DNA of 64,000 bases from Acidobacteriota bacterium (GCA_016196065.1 JACPYL010000018.1:1-64000); one strand, 5' to 3'; numbered from the stretch's first letter, positions 40,398 to 50,968 are shown. Program-made: numbers and translations. Notes: generated by a model not told the origin, from the letters alone.

Positions 40398-42878
40398 TTA
40401 CTGCTCCGTCGTGATCGCGAAGATCGCAAGATTTCCGGCATTCAGCAACTTGCAATGCAGGGCCTGCATTCCAACCTGGGGAATAGGAATCGACCACAGC
40501 AAGACTTGATAGTGTTCCCGGACCACATCCTTTATGTATTCCAATGCAGGCTGTGCGGAGGTCGCGATCGGAAGGATTCGGCTGGCTCCATAGATACGGT
40601 TCGCTTGGGCGATCTCAATTCCATTGCGAACCGGAAGGGTATGCATCTTCCCGCCGGCAAATTGCAGAGTGTATTCCGCGGCAGTATCTCCAAAGTGCTG
40701 GTTCGTGGCGGACGGAATATTGCCGAAGAGGTCGGGCGCATCTCTCAGCGGATATCCCGTTCCAAACGTGACCTGACCCAGAATGTGCAGGACTGTGCAA
40801 GGCTGGTCTATCGGAACCGTAACTTCCGGGACCTCGGTTGTCAGAACGAGGGGCCGCACTCTACTTTCGATCGAGGGCGAGTGGAATGTAACACCAGAAA
40901 TTTTCACCTCAGGAATCTTCCACAATTCGAACTTGTCTCCGGTTCGCTTCCACTGGTCGCGCGCCATCCTGGTGGAGGCCCAATATCTTTCCAGTTCGGT
41001 CTCCAAGGCTTTCCATGAGCGCTTGGCGGTCTGCGAGTCTGCGATCGCCTGCAGGTCGACGCTTCGGAAATTGCTGTTGCGAGAAAATGGATTAACGCGC
41101 AAAGGCAGGACTGTCGGGCGATCTGGGGCGTAGCTGATTTCTTGTTCCGGTGCGTCACTGCCTGGATTCGTGAGAGGCTGCTCGCCCGCCTGGCGCCGCA
41201 GATGAAACAAGCGCTTCAGTTCGCGGGCGACTAACTCTCTCGACTCCCGCGCTTCCGTGACAACACCGGACTGAAGGACTCCGTTGCGCATCTCTCCGTC
41301 GATGCGGCTGTATTCGCGAATGTCCTGCCACGACCAGAACATCGTGCCCGCCAATTCGTGCGTTCCAATCAAGTCGATCAGGCGATTGACACTGGCTTGC
41401 ATCAGCGGTTCGTTTTGACCAACGCTCTTGCCTCCCCATTCAGAAAAAATGAGCGGCTTGGACGGACCGTCGAATGCGGCCTCTTCCGCAAACTCTGCTG
41501 GATTATCGGTATAGGGATGCTGGTCAAAAAAATCCATTTCAGCGTCGACAAACAACGGCTTCACATCTTTTGCGGGCCGATCGTTTGCTGCCGCGACCAG
41601 TCGCTTAATCGGATCCAATCGGTTGCAACGTTCCTTCCCTTCTCGCAGGGACTTTTCCGTGAGCGTGCATTCGTTGGAGATGAACCAGATCATGACGGAA
41701 GGAGAATTCCAGTCGCGGCGGATCGTGCCTTCCAGGATTCGAAACCCCATTTCGATGGGAGGGCGCGCGGCGGTCGCAAAATCCACCTGCCAGAAGCCGG
41801 GCTCTTCGGACACCAGTAGCCCGAGTTGGTCCGCCAGTTCGACGATGTGCCGGTCGTGCGGATAATGCACCAGGCGGACGAAGTTGCAGCCTATGGCTTT
41901 GATCATCCGCATGTCGCGTTCTTGCTGGCTGCGGGTGAGCGTGAATCCTTGGTCCGGCCACAAATCATGCCGGCAAACGCCGTTGAGGACGAGGCGCTTC
42001 CCGTTCAACAGGAAGTCCCGCCCCTGGGTCCGAATGTCGCGAAAACCTGTGTGGCACGTCCACATGTCCTTACCCGAAGGCGTTTCCAGACTCACAGTCA
42101 ATTCATAAAGATTCGGAGACTCGGGAGACCACAAACTTGGATGCTTGAATTCGAACGCCAATTCCACGTCGTTCGTGCCTGCTTTGAATTGGACGGACTG
42201 AGTAACGCGAGCTACTTCGCCCAGCCCCCGCCTGACGGTGACCTCCGCCGTGCCGTCACACGCCCCTGTGCTCGACACCGTGATGCTAGGCCGTCCGCTG
42301 CACGCGCTGAAATCGGAATGCAATGTGTAGGCGAGCCGCACGTTCTCGACGTAGCATACAGGGCGGATCTCGACCCACACATCGCGAATGATCCCTCCCG
42401 AGGCTTCCCATCCGGGATTGTGTCCAAGGATGACTTCGGCCGTGCCGCTTCCGTCCGGTAAGGGCTCGAGGTCGACAATCTGAACCTCGACTTCGTTCAT
42501 GCCTTCCTGGACGTGTGCCGTACATTCAAATTCGGCAGGGATGTACGGTCCGGATGTGGTCCCTAGTTCGTTGCCGTTGACGGTCACGCGGCCCCAGAAG
42601 GCGATGGCTTCGAAGTGAACGAATACGCGCTGCCCTCGGTTGAGTTGGGGGAGTACGCATTTCCGCTTCAGAATGTAGTTGCCACTGGGGCGAAGAGAGG
42701 AAGGAACAAGAACCGTGTCGTAGAGCACGTCACCAATGTGACGTTCCCATTCTCCATTCAGGGAGATGCGAGTTCTGGCAGGTGAGACGACTGGATGTGA
42801 ACTCCCCGCCAGAACCGGGACCGCGGCGAGTGCTGCGGAAGCACTCAGCGCACCCAGAAAATTCCGGCGATTGATCAT
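40398..42878 (-). CDS. Exported glycoside hydrolase family 2 protein
   Basis: An 826-residue protein with a Tat-type N-terminus (INRRNFLGALSASAAL). Residues 30-185 form the GH2 jelly-roll sugar-binding domain, 190-290 the Ig-like domain (GFRDIRTQGRDFLLNGKRL at its end), and 295-580 the TIM barrel. Catalytic candidates are the acid/base Glu in WFISNECTLTEK and the nucleophile Glu in LIFSEWGGKS. About 250 C-terminal residues are a further unknown domain. GH2 members release beta-linked galactose, mannose or glucuronic acid; the specificity cannot be read here. Last gene of the GH operon, 23 bases after the trehalase gene. Confidence 0.88.
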   Translation of the reverse strand: MINRRNFLGALSASAALAAVPVLAGSSHPVVSPARTRISLNGEWERHIGDVLYDTVLVPSSLRPSGNYILKRKCVLPQLNRGQRVFVHFEAIAFWGRVTVNGNELGTTSGPYIPAEFECTAHVQEGMNEVEVQIVDLEPLPDGSGTAEVILGHNPGWEASGGIIRDVWVEIRPVCYVENVRLAYTLHSDFSACSGRPSITVSSTGACDGTAEVTVRRGLGEVARVTQSVQFKAGTNDVELAFEFKHPSLWSPESPNLYELTVSLETPSGKDMWTCHTGFRDIRTQGRDFLLNGKRLVLNGVCRHDLWPDQGFTLTRSQQERDMRMIKAIGCNFVRLVHYPHDRHIVELADQLGLLVSEEPGFWQVDFATAARPPIEMGFRILEGTIRRDWNSPSVMIWFISNECTLTEKSLREGKERCNRLDPIKRLVAAANDRPAKDVKPLFVDAEMDFFDQHPYTDNPAEFAEEAAFDGPSKPLIFSEWGGKSVGQNEPLMQASVNRLIDLIGTHELAGTMFWSWQDIREYSRIDGEMRNGVLQSGVVTEARESRELVARELKRLFHLRRQAGEQPLTNPGSDAPEQEISYAPDRPTVLPLRVNPFSRNSNFRSVDLQAIADSQTAKRSWKALETELERYWASTRMARDQWKRTGDKFELWKIPEVKISGVTFHSPSIESRVRPLVLTTEVPEVTVPIDQPCTVLHILGQVTFGTGYPLRDAPDLFGNIPSATNQHFGDTAAEYTLQFAGGKMHTLPVRNGIEIAQANRIYGASRILPIATSAQPALEYIKDVVREHYQVLLWSIPIPQVGMQALHCKLLNAGNLAIFAITTEQ

Positions 42879-42901
42879 TTCACCTGACCAGCCATGCTGC
42901 G

Positions 42902-44605
42902 CTACTTGGGAAGCTTTTCGAGTAGAACCAGAAACACTCCATTGGTCCAGCCAAAGCCGTCAGCGTTGTATTGATATCCCGCAGCCACGGTCACATCCGA
43001 TGACCGCGTCAGCATGTTGTACTTCTCGAGGATGCTACCGACTCGTTTGTAGTCATCCATGACTGTAGAAAGAAACTTGATGGAGATGCGGTCGGCGTCT
43101 GCATCCATTTTGTAGTTACGCAGGCCCTCGACGGCAAACAGCTGCTGGGGCGCCCATCCGTAGGGGAAGTCCCATTGCACGCCGCTTTCACGCGTACTGG
43201 CTACGATGCCGCCTGCCCGTTCGAAGATACCGATGTTCTTCTGAACAGCTCGCGCCTGCTCTAGCGTAGCCCATCCCGCCCACAGGGGGAAAAACGTAGA
43301 GGCAAACTCGTACCCGGAACGCTTCCCTGCTTCGAAATCGTAGTCGAAGAACTCTCCGCGCTCGGTGTCCCAGAATAGTTTACGCATGGTAGCCGCGCGC
43401 GTCGCCGCACGCTCGCCCCATTGCTTTGCATCCTGAGTACGTCCCAGGATGCGCGCCATTGCCTCCATATCTTTCTCGGTTTTGTAGAGCAGGCTGTTCA
43501 GGCACACCGGCGCGAAGTGGTGAGTTCCCACACCGTACGGGCCGAAGCGGAAAGAGATGTCGTATCCCGACTCGCGCATCGCGCGGTCGCCATGCCAGTA
43601 CTCCTCGGTCATGTGCAGAGTGGTCTTGGTCTCGCACTTCTGATGGGCTGCCGAGGATGCTGTGTCGCACACTTCCACGGTAAACGCAGGATCGTAGACG
43701 CTACCGCTTTCACCGGCCTTGAGCGGCGCAATGTAGTTACGGGCTTCCGCCGGATGCGCCATGAAGTAGGCCACGGCTGCGCGTTGGACCCCTTCTTCGT
43801 CCACCAGGCTCTCCGGCGTCAATCCGTTGCCGAAGTCGTAGAAGCGCGAGAGACCGGTATTTCCGGCGAGATGCGGCGCACGCGTCCACATCGCATAGTC
43901 TTTGGTCGCGTAGCCGTAGGCTTTTGCGAGCCAGGCTTTGTCGGCCTTTCCAGCCGCCTTTTCTGCCTCGTACACCGACATGACCATGGCGGTAAGAAAG
44001 GGAGGCTGCGCACGCGTGAGGTAATACGTGCGGTTGGCGTTCAAGATCGTTCCGTAGTGTTCAATCTCAAAGAAAAAGTTGTCCACCATCCCGCGCGCAA
44101 GCGGTACGCGTCCGTCGCTGACCAGGCCGCGAACGATGAAGTAGCTGTCCCAGCCGTACATCTCGTTGAAGGATCCGCCCGGAACGACATAATTGTTTTC
44201 GAGATAGAGAAGACCATGCGGATCGAACTTGTTGGTATCGACCTCACCAGGCCCATGAATTTGAGCGGGCAGTTTCTTCACCTGGATGTGGCAATCCTGC
44301 TGCGCTTTTTCGACAGCAGGCGGTATACCGTATTCCGCGGGGAGATAAAGGACCGAAGCAGAGGGCATCTTCGGATCGGTTACAGTCTTGCAGTCCGACA
44401 TGGAGCGCGTCAGTACATCCCAGGTGGATGCGATATGGGTGCGGATAGCTGCGACCCTGGCAGGATCGAGTTTCGAGGCATCAGAGGCGTTCTGCGCGCT
44501 GCAAGCCGTGGCCAGGACGCCGAGAAGCAGCGCCCTTTGGCAAACAGATTCCGAGATACCAGCAATCTTCAACATGATTTTCCCCGCATGAGACTTCCCT
44601 CTCAT
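42902..44605 (-). CDS. Secreted trehalase (GH37 family)
   Basis: A 567-residue secreted (alpha/alpha)6 hydrolase. The start at 44605 overlaps the upstream stop as ATGA; an in-frame ATG at 44575 would give a cleaner signal peptide (LLLGVLATACSAQ), so both remain possible. The trehalase signatures are present: VPGGSFNEMYGWDSYFIVRG (about 142-161) and ESGVQWDFPYGWAPQQL (about 490-506), with catalytic Asp/Glu in the GDRAMRESGYD region and downstream. It splits trehalose to glucose in the periplasm. It belongs to the operon 50830-40398. Confidence 0.85.
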   Translation of the reverse strand: MRGKSHAGKIMLKIAGISESVCQRALLLGVLATACSAQNASDASKLDPARVAAIRTHIASTWDVLTRSMSDCKTVTDPKMPSASVLYLPAEYGIPPAVEKAQQDCHIQVKKLPAQIHGPGEVDTNKFDPHGLLYLENNYVVPGGSFNEMYGWDSYFIVRGLVSDGRVPLARGMVDNFFFEIEHYGTILNANRTYYLTRAQPPFLTAMVMSVYEAEKAAGKADKAWLAKAYGYATKDYAMWTRAPHLAGNTGLSRFYDFGNGLTPESLVDEEGVQRAAVAYFMAHPAEARNYIAPLKAGESGSVYDPAFTVEVCDTASSAAHQKCETKTTLHMTEEYWHGDRAMRESGYDISFRFGPYGVGTHHFAPVCLNSLLYKTEKDMEAMARILGRTQDAKQWGERAATRAATMRKLFWDTERGEFFDYDFEAGKRSGYEFASTFFPLWAGWATLEQARAVQKNIGIFERAGGIVASTRESGVQWDFPYGWAPQQLFAVEGLRNYKMDADADRISIKFLSTVMDDYKRVGSILEKYNMLTRSSDVTVAAGYQYNADGFGWTNGVFLVLLEKLPK

Positions 44606-46032
44606 TGGCTCGCACTCTGCTTTACGATTTGTTCAATTGCGTGACCCTTCACGTTCTTCATCTCGAGCCCTAACAGCGCCGCGATTGTAGGAGCGACGTC
44701 CAGATTGGAAATGCTCCCCAGATGATGGCCCTTCGGCACGCCCGCACCCCACGCGATGAAGATCGCCTGCATTTTAGGATCGCTATTGAGGTAGCCGTGC
44801 GTGCCCTTGCCGGGGAACTGCGTCACGTATTCCCCTTCTGACTCGTTGCTGAACACATAGTCCGGCGTAGCGGCAAGAACCATGTCGGGCGCTTGATCGC
44901 TGGCGGATGGAACTGGCAGTCCAAGTTTCGGCAGTTCGTCGGTGCCATAAATTCGATCAATGCCCTCGACGCCAGTGAAGATGGCGCGAAGTTTGGTGGA
45001 TAATTCGACTTTGCGAGCAGGATCGGTCACATACACCATGGCTGTGCCTCCGGTCGACATCACCCATGCGTCGCCCTTGGCGTGAGCTTGCGACCCGCTC
45101 AATAATCCTTTATCGCGAAGAAGCACGTTGGGATGCAGCTTGTGCTTGATCTCACGAAAACCGTGATCCGAGACGACGATCACTGTCGCATCGCGGGAAA
45201 GGCCGGTGCGCTCGAGGAGATCGACAATTTGCTTGACGTGGCTATCCAGCAGAGCCATTGCAGTGAAGCTGGCGTTGCTCATCGGACCATATTCGTGATT
45301 CGTATCGTCCCCGGTGAGCAGATGGAAGAGCATTAGATTCGGCTTGTGCTCCTCCAGAATCTTGACTGCCGCATCGGTCCACATTTCGTCTTGCCACGCC
45401 TGGCTGCTGTCCTCGAAGGTGAGTAACTGCTCGGCGGTTACGGTTCCCTCGGCAATCATCTCGCGTTCGATGGCGCCGTTTGGATCTGGAATTTCCGGAA
45501 ACTTCCAGGTGATTGTCTTCGCCCCATAGATCGCGACCCAATCGACCTGCGCCGTGGTAAGGCCTGCCTGATAGGCGATGTCATAGATGGTCGGCGCATG
45601 CACCATCACGTCTTTGTCCTTCCACGGCTCACTCGACGGCTGCAGTCCTCCCTCGGGACGCAGGAGCAGTCCATTAAATAGAACGTGGTGCTCTGAGGCA
45701 TTGACTCCAGTCACGATCGCCGTATGGTTCGGCCAGGTGACGGTGGGATTGATCGGTTGCATCGAGGCAGCTACAGCACCTTCCCTGGCAAGCCTGCGCA
45801 GAGTGGGAATGGGTAGCCTCGGGTCATCCAAAGCGTAGGCGGGAAAACCGTCGAGACTGATGACCACGACCATCCGCTTTTTGTTGGGGCTTGCGTGCAA
45901 GAGCGCAGGAATCGCGCACGCGGTCAGCGCAACTGCGCACACGAATTGCAGAGGCTTGGCGAGCCTTTTCAATGAAGTGTCTCCCAGCAGTTGATTCAAG
46001 TTCGCTCGGTTATGGTCGCGACTCAGAAGCAA
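44602..46032 (-). CDS. Type I phosphodiesterase/nucleotide pyrophosphatase (alkaline phosphatase superfamily)
   Basis: A 476-residue exported enzyme. The core opens with VVVISLDGFPAYALDDPRLP (metal-binding Asp) and carries the catalytic Thr in NPTVTWPNHTAIVTG; later metal ligands are in LLTGDDTNHEYGP, VIVVSDHGFREIKH and GTHGYLN. This is the NPP/ectonucleotide pyrophosphatase type, which cleaves phosphodiesters in nucleotides or phospholipid head groups. It overlaps the end of the mannosidase gene by 23 bases and the trehalase start by four, so it is in the same operon. The substrate is not visible. Confidence 0.85.
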   Translation of the reverse strand: MLLSRDHNRANLNQLLGDTSLKRLAKPLQFVCAVALTACAIPALLHASPNKKRMVVVISLDGFPAYALDDPRLPIPTLRRLAREGAVAASMQPINPTVTWPNHTAIVTGVNASEHHVLFNGLLLRPEGGLQPSSEPWKDKDVMVHAPTIYDIAYQAGLTTAQVDWVAIYGAKTITWKFPEIPDPNGAIEREMIAEGTVTAEQLLTFEDSSQAWQDEMWTDAAVKILEEHKPNLMLFHLLTGDDTNHEYGPMSNASFTAMALLDSHVKQIVDLLERTGLSRDATVIVVSDHGFREIKHKLHPNVLLRDKGLLSGSQAHAKGDAWVMSTGGTAMVYVTDPARKVELSTKLRAIFTGVEGIDRIYGTDELPKLGLPVPSASDQAPDMVLAATPDYVFSNESEGEYVTQFPGKGTHGYLNSDPKMQAIFIAWGAGVPKGHHLGSISNLDVAPTIAALLGLEMKNVKGHAIEQIVKQSASQ

Positions 46033-49000
46033 ATTTCACCGCAACCGTCTTGATCTCGTAAGGCTTCGTGTGCACCGTGACGCTCCCGTTTGTGACGGCG
46101 AGGTTTCCGATCGACTGCTCGATCAGATTGGTCTCCGACGCACTCATCGCTCCGGGCGGCAGTTGCACTCTTACATCCGCTTCTTTTCCGGCCCACTCAT
46201 AAAACCGCAAGATCACCGCGCCGTCGTCCTCGGCCCACTTCATCGCAGTGAGAACAACATTATCGGAACTGAGCCCGATGAAGGAATGCACCGGAGGCAG
46301 TGATCCACTATGGCTCTGCACTTGCGCCGGCCTCAGCTTGTAATTGAGTTCGTATCCGCGCCGCACGGTCTCCGCCGTCTTCCAGGTTCCCCCATGCGGA
46401 TACAAGGAATAAGTGAACTCATGATGCCCCTCGTCGGCATGGGCGTCCGGCCAGGACGGCGAGCGCAGCAGTGACAGGCGTAGCACGTTGCCCTTGGCGT
46501 CGTATCCATATTTGCTGTCGTTCAACAGACTCAGCCCGTGTCTTTCGTCGGAGAGGTCGGCCCAGTGCTGCCCGGGAACTTCGAACTGCGCCTGTTCTTC
46601 TGGAGTGTTGCGCGTCGTCGGACGCTCGATCGATCCAAATGGAATTTCAAAGGTCGCCGTCTTGCTATGCACGCTCACTGGAAACGCAACCTTGAGGAGA
46701 ATGTGTTTCTCGTTCCACTCGGTTTGCATGTTCACATCAACGCGCGGAACTCCGGGGTACATCGTGATGTCCTGCACGAAGGATGAATTCTGGAAGTGAT
46801 GCTTGACGCGAATCACTGCCCGCAGCGGACCCGATTCCGCCAGCTTTACTTCATCCGCCTTATCGAGGCTCCAGTATTGCTTTTCGAAATCGGCATCGAT
46901 GTTCCACGCGTCGAACTCCTTCGGCTTGTCGACAAATGTCTGGAGGAGGTTGCCGCAGGCGACATTCTTCGGACCGCCCGTGTCACTCTCGGCAGGCGCG
47001 AGTGTTTCCTGCTTGCTCTGCTTGTCAAAGAGGCTCGTGATGCAGCCCGTCTGCGGATCAACTTTCAGGCGGACAAATTCATTTTCCAAGTTTTCCGAAG
47101 TTGCCTTAAGACTGGAACCTGCGGACGCCGCTTTGGCGGTTGGTCGCACATAGAAGGTCGCGTAACCGACTGCTGGAACAGTGGCGCGAAACAGGAAACG
47201 AACGTGATGAGTCTCTTTCTTGTTATCGAGTACCTGTGAGGGAACGGCTTTCCCGGTGGAGTCGACAACTTCGATACTGGAAGACGACGCCGGCAACTGC
47301 GCTTCACCTTCGATCACGTCTGTGCGCGGCCACGACATCGAGTTGTACACAACGATCGGCGTTCCGGCCTTGCTCGTGTCGATGCGGCTGGAAATCTCAT
47401 CGAACGAATGTTCCAGGATGCCGTTGCCCGAGCGTTCCACTATTTCAAGATCGCGTTTGGCCTCCAGATAGTTCACCGCAATGCCCGACCCCGGCATGAT
47501 GTCGTGAAACTGGTCGAAGAGCAGGCTCTTCCAAGCTGCGGTGAATTCCTCCTGCGGATACGCGCGCTGGTAAAGATGTGCCAGCGACGCGTACTTCTCG
47601 GCGTCGAGCAAGGTTTCCTCGGCATGGCGAATATGTTTCTTCGTTTCCGCCTGGGTCGTAAACACGCCGCGGTGGTATTGAAAATAGAGTTCGTTTTTCC
47701 AGACTGGAATCTTCAAATCATTCCGCTTGTCCAAATCATCGAAGAACGCTCCCGCTGTGCTGAACTCCACCTTCGGAAATACGACATCCGGGTTCATCAG
47801 GCGCTTGCCCTGGTCGAGCATGGTGCGAGTCGGGCCTCCACCATGATCGCCCACGCCATAGAGGTACATCATGACGGGATCTTTGGCGTTCGCGGGATAC
47901 ATCGAGGGAATCCACGTCCCCACGTCCTCGGCCATCGGGATGGGCTCCATCGAACTGCCGTAGTCGTGCGGGAAATATGTCAGCAGCCGGCTGCCATCGG
48001 GAGCTTCCCACCAGAACAGTTTGTGTGGAAAAGTCGTGAATTCGTGCGCCCACAGCAGTTTTTGCGTGACGAAATAATCGATGCCGGATTTCTTGTAGAT
48101 CTGCGGCAATTGCCAGTTGTATCCGAAGGAATCCGGATTCCATCCAATTTTTACGTCGACTCCGAATTTCTTCTTGAAATATTGTTTGCCGATCAGGATC
48201 TGGCGTGTGAGCGACTCGCCACCCGGCATATTGAGGTCTGGCTCGACCCACATACCCCCGACAATTTCCCACCGCCCTTCTTTGACGCGCTGCTGGATTT
48301 CCTGGAACAACTCCGGGTACTTTTCTTCCAACCACTCATAGGTGCGGGCAGACGATCCGGCGAATTTGAATCCCGGATACTCCTGCATCATGTCGAGCGC
48401 GCTGCGATAGGTATTGCGTACGATTTCGACCGTCTCCGTCCACGGCCATAACCACGCCATGTCGATGTGCGAATTCCCAACCGCGCGAATTCGGAACTGC
48501 TGCACCCACGGTTTCAGTTCCTGCAGACGGGCCTGTGCCGCTTGCAAAGATGCGTCAAAGCCGTTCTGGTCGCCGGCGTTCAGCTTGGAGAAATCAATGG
48601 CCTGCACCGCCGAGTCCAGAACTTGCTGTCGTGCTGGATCCGGATAGGCATTCAGGATCGGCTGCAGCGACAGGACCTCCAACCGCAAGAGCCCGGGGTC
48701 AGGCCGGCTGGCGGGAGGTTCGATGAGAATTTCACTTCTGTAGAGTGTTCGGGGCAGTTCGCCGACCTGGAGTCGAAGTGCAATCAAGAAACGCTGATCC
48801 GGCTGGGCACTGGTGGTGAGTAAAATTGGCTCCAGGGTATCGGAGTTGCCTCGAAATACGTTGGCGTTGTTGGAATAGGCCGACAGCATGGTCATGCCGT
48901 CGCCTTGCAACTCAAACGCAACCTTCAGACTTGCGCCACGGATGTCATATCCGTCTACGTTTTTCGGCGTGGTGTACCAGCAGCGGACAACTTGCACGCC

Positions 49001-49300
49001 ACTCTCAAACTTCGCTCCTAACGCAATCGGCTTCCAAGAGGATTCGTCGAGCGCCGGGTCCTCCGGGTGCGTGACATCCGCATGCCATTTGCAACCGGAC
49101 AATTGGACGAGCGTCAACGCTTGCAGCTTGTCTCCGACATCTTTATGTCGATCCGGAGTCGTTGCGAGTTGGGCTATGCCGGACTGCGAGGCGAGCACGA
49201 AAATAGCGAGAACTGCGGTCTGCGTGATCAAGGAACGAATCAATGAACCGGTTAAGAGTGCTTTGCCAGCAAGGGATTTCTTGGGAGATGCGGTTTTCAT
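46010..49300 (-). CDS. Exported alpha-mannosidase (GH38 family)
   Basis: A 1096-residue protein with a signal peptide (ITQTAVLAIFVLASQSGIAQ). The catalytic domain begins with GNSHIDMAWLWPWTETVEIV (zinc-binding H-x-D) and continues WNPDSFGYNWQLPQIYKKSG, where the Asp is the nucleophile; HRGVFTTQAETKKHIR follows in the middle domain. The C-terminal half is the beta-sandwich of GH38. It removes alpha-linked mannose from glycans in the periplasm. It is the second gene after the GH30 gene, 30 bases away. Confidence 0.92.
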   Translation of the reverse strand: MKTASPKKSLAGKALLTGSLIRSLITQTAVLAIFVLASQSGIAQLATTPDRHKDVGDKLQALTLVQLSGCKWHADVTHPEDPALDESSWKPIALGAKFESGVQVVRCWYTTPKNVDGYDIRGASLKVAFELQGDGMTMLSAYSNNANVFRGNSDTLEPILLTTSAQPDQRFLIALRLQVGELPRTLYRSEILIEPPASRPDPGLLRLEVLSLQPILNAYPDPARQQVLDSAVQAIDFSKLNAGDQNGFDASLQAAQARLQELKPWVQQFRIRAVGNSHIDMAWLWPWTETVEIVRNTYRSALDMMQEYPGFKFAGSSARTYEWLEEKYPELFQEIQQRVKEGRWEIVGGMWVEPDLNMPGGESLTRQILIGKQYFKKKFGVDVKIGWNPDSFGYNWQLPQIYKKSGIDYFVTQKLLWAHEFTTFPHKLFWWEAPDGSRLLTYFPHDYGSSMEPIPMAEDVGTWIPSMYPANAKDPVMMYLYGVGDHGGGPTRTMLDQGKRLMNPDVVFPKVEFSTAGAFFDDLDKRNDLKIPVWKNELYFQYHRGVFTTQAETKKHIRHAEETLLDAEKYASLAHLYQRAYPQEEFTAAWKSLLFDQFHDIMPGSGIAVNYLEAKRDLEIVERSGNGILEHSFDEISSRIDTSKAGTPIVVYNSMSWPRTDVIEGEAQLPASSSSIEVVDSTGKAVPSQVLDNKKETHHVRFLFRATVPAVGYATFYVRPTAKAASAGSSLKATSENLENEFVRLKVDPQTGCITSLFDKQSKQETLAPAESDTGGPKNVACGNLLQTFVDKPKEFDAWNIDADFEKQYWSLDKADEVKLAESGPLRAVIRVKHHFQNSSFVQDITMYPGVPRVDVNMQTEWNEKHILLKVAFPVSVHSKTATFEIPFGSIERPTTRNTPEEQAQFEVPGQHWADLSDERHGLSLLNDSKYGYDAKGNVLRLSLLRSPSWPDAHADEGHHEFTYSLYPHGGTWKTAETVRRGYELNYKLRPAQVQSHSGSLPPVHSFIGLSSDNVVLTAMKWAEDDGAVILRFYEWAGKEADVRVQLPPGAMSASETNLIEQSIGNLAVTNGSVTVHTKPYEIKTVAVKFASESRP

Positions 49301-49330
49301 TCTCTCTCCATGTTGCCCGAAGGATTGCGC

Positions 49331-50830
49331 TCAGTTCCATACCAGTGTAGCGATCGAATTCTCTTCGATCGAAATGGTAGCTGAGTTCGTCCCTTGTAAC
49401 ACCTCGACGCTCCGCGCGGGACCAACGTTGGTCATGACCAACACTTTCTGGCCTCCAGGATTTTCAACGGCCACGTGACTCAGATTCTTTGCGAGGCTCT
49501 GTGACTCGAAACGCCTTGCTCCACGCCGGATCGCACGGGAGAAATGCGCGAGTGCCCAGTACTGGCCGCTTCGCACAATCTCTTGCGTGCCGGGATTGAT
49601 CATCAGGATGCCACCGGCCGGATAGGGCCCGATGTTGGGCTTCCCCTTTTCATCCGTGGCGATATTCCATGCGACCGCAGAGCGGCACCAGTTGTTCAGC
49701 ACGGCGGTATAGGTCGCACTCCATTTGGCCCAGTCGTCCTGATAGTGCGGGTCGTTGTAGTCCGTGCTGCCTTCCGTAAAATGCAACTCGGTTTCCGGAT
49801 GCGCGGCATGCACCTTGCTCATCATGCTGGGATCGCCGGTGTAGGGATGAAAAGCAGCTCCACTCACATACTGGCGGACGTCAGGATCATCGAGTTGCGA
49901 GATGACTCGCCCCCAATAGATAAAGTTATGGTCCAGTATCCAGATCTTCGTGGACGTGTTCGTCTTCTCGAAGAGAGGACCGATATGGTCGGTGAGGAAC
50001 TCCGACTCGCATTCCTGCGACCACGTGCACGCCGGCATCTGCCCGTGCTGATCGGTATCAATTTCGTTCTGCGTCGTAACCGCTTGCACCGGCACGCCGG
50101 CTTCGGCATAGGCCTGCAGAAATTTCAGAAAATACTGCGCATAGGACGCCAGGTACTGCCGGCTCATGGAGCCTCCCAGCATTGACTTGTTCCACTTCAT
50201 CCAACCCGGCGGACTCCACGGCGAGGAAAACAGAAACACGTCAGGATTGATCGCGCGCACTTTGCGCAGTATGGGAAGTATGTAGGCGCGATCGTGATCG
50301 ATCGAAAACCGCTTGAGTTCTTGATCGACATCGCCATCGTCATAGCTGTAAAGCGACGACGCCGAGTCCGCCGCTCCAATGCAGGTGCGGTGAACATTCA
50401 GCCCCATCTCCGACGGATGGCACAGCTCATGGAGCAACTGCTCCCGCAGGGACTCGCGAAGCTTGTCGATCACATCGCAGGACGCGTCCGAAAAGCACCC
50501 GCCGAAACCGAGGATGTCCTGGAACTTGTTGCTGGGAACGAGACGAATGAAATCCGTAGTGGGTGTGACCGAGGATGAATTGATCGTCGTCGAAGGCGCC
50601 ATGGAAGACAACATCGTCTGTGGACGCCACTGAATCGGCGCGCCCGCGGCAAAGCGCTGCTTGCCGTTCGTAAACCACACGGCAACATCCGATTTCGGCG
50701 GCGCAATGCTGGAAGGGGTGGCGGCTCCGCTTGGAAGCGCCGCAGAAGCGGACGATGACAGCGACGCACTCGCACCCACTGCCCCCAGGCCGAGTGCTGA
50801 CAGCTTAATAAAAGCTCTTCTGGATTTCAT
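49331..50830 (-). CDS. Exported glycoside hydrolase family 30 protein
   Basis: A 499-residue protein with a Tat-like leader (MKSRRAFIKLSALGLGAVGA). The TIM barrel has FGGCFSDASCDVIDKL, WSPPGWMKWNKSMLGG, the acid/base Glu in TTQNEIDTDQ and the nucleophile Glu in LHFTEGSTDYND. The C-terminal beta domain ends in SIEENSIATLVW. GH30 includes glucosylceramidases and endo-beta-1,6-glucanases. It is the first gene of the GH run, and the sequence alone does not settle specificity. Confidence 0.9.
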   Translation of the reverse strand: MKSRRAFIKLSALGLGAVGASASLSSSASAALPSGAATPSSIAPPKSDVAVWFTNGKQRFAAGAPIQWRPQTMLSSMAPSTTINSSSVTPTTDFIRLVPSNKFQDILGFGGCFSDASCDVIDKLRESLREQLLHELCHPSEMGLNVHRTCIGAADSASSLYSYDDGDVDQELKRFSIDHDRAYILPILRKVRAINPDVFLFSSPWSPPGWMKWNKSMLGGSMSRQYLASYAQYFLKFLQAYAEAGVPVQAVTTQNEIDTDQHGQMPACTWSQECESEFLTDHIGPLFEKTNTSTKIWILDHNFIYWGRVISQLDDPDVRQYVSGAAFHPYTGDPSMMSKVHAAHPETELHFTEGSTDYNDPHYQDDWAKWSATYTAVLNNWCRSAVAWNIATDEKGKPNIGPYPAGGILMINPGTQEIVRSGQYWALAHFSRAIRRGARRFESQSLAKNLSHVAVENPGGQKVLVMTNVGPARSVEVLQGTNSATISIEENSIATLVWN

Positions 50831-50931
50831 GATGTTCGCACGATGTGCGACCTCGATCGGACGGATTGCTTCTTCCCGGCTCTAAAATGCCCGACTGATT
50901 TCTAGCACATCTCCAACCTACCCGGATCGTC

Positions 50932-50968
50932 CAGATGGTCCGCTGTGTGTGGGGCAGCGGACCATCTG
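50932..50968. repeat. Perfect 14-bp inverted repeat
   Basis: CAGATGGTCCGCTG at 50932-50945 and CAGCGGACCATCTG at 50955-50968 form a perfect 14-bp stem with a 9-base loop. It lies between the TonB receptor and the GH30 gene, about 100 bases before the GH30 ATG. It may attenuate or stabilise the transcript; there is no T-run. Confidence 0.6.

Noticed and set aside
43421-44644. Plus-strand frame of 407 codons opposite the trehalase gene
   Set aside because: Antisense to the trehalase signatures; the composition is that of a reversed G+C-rich gene.
47408-48451. Plus-strand frame of 347 codons inside the mannosidase gene
   Set aside because: It is the mirror of a clearly conserved GH38 domain and has no family resemblance.
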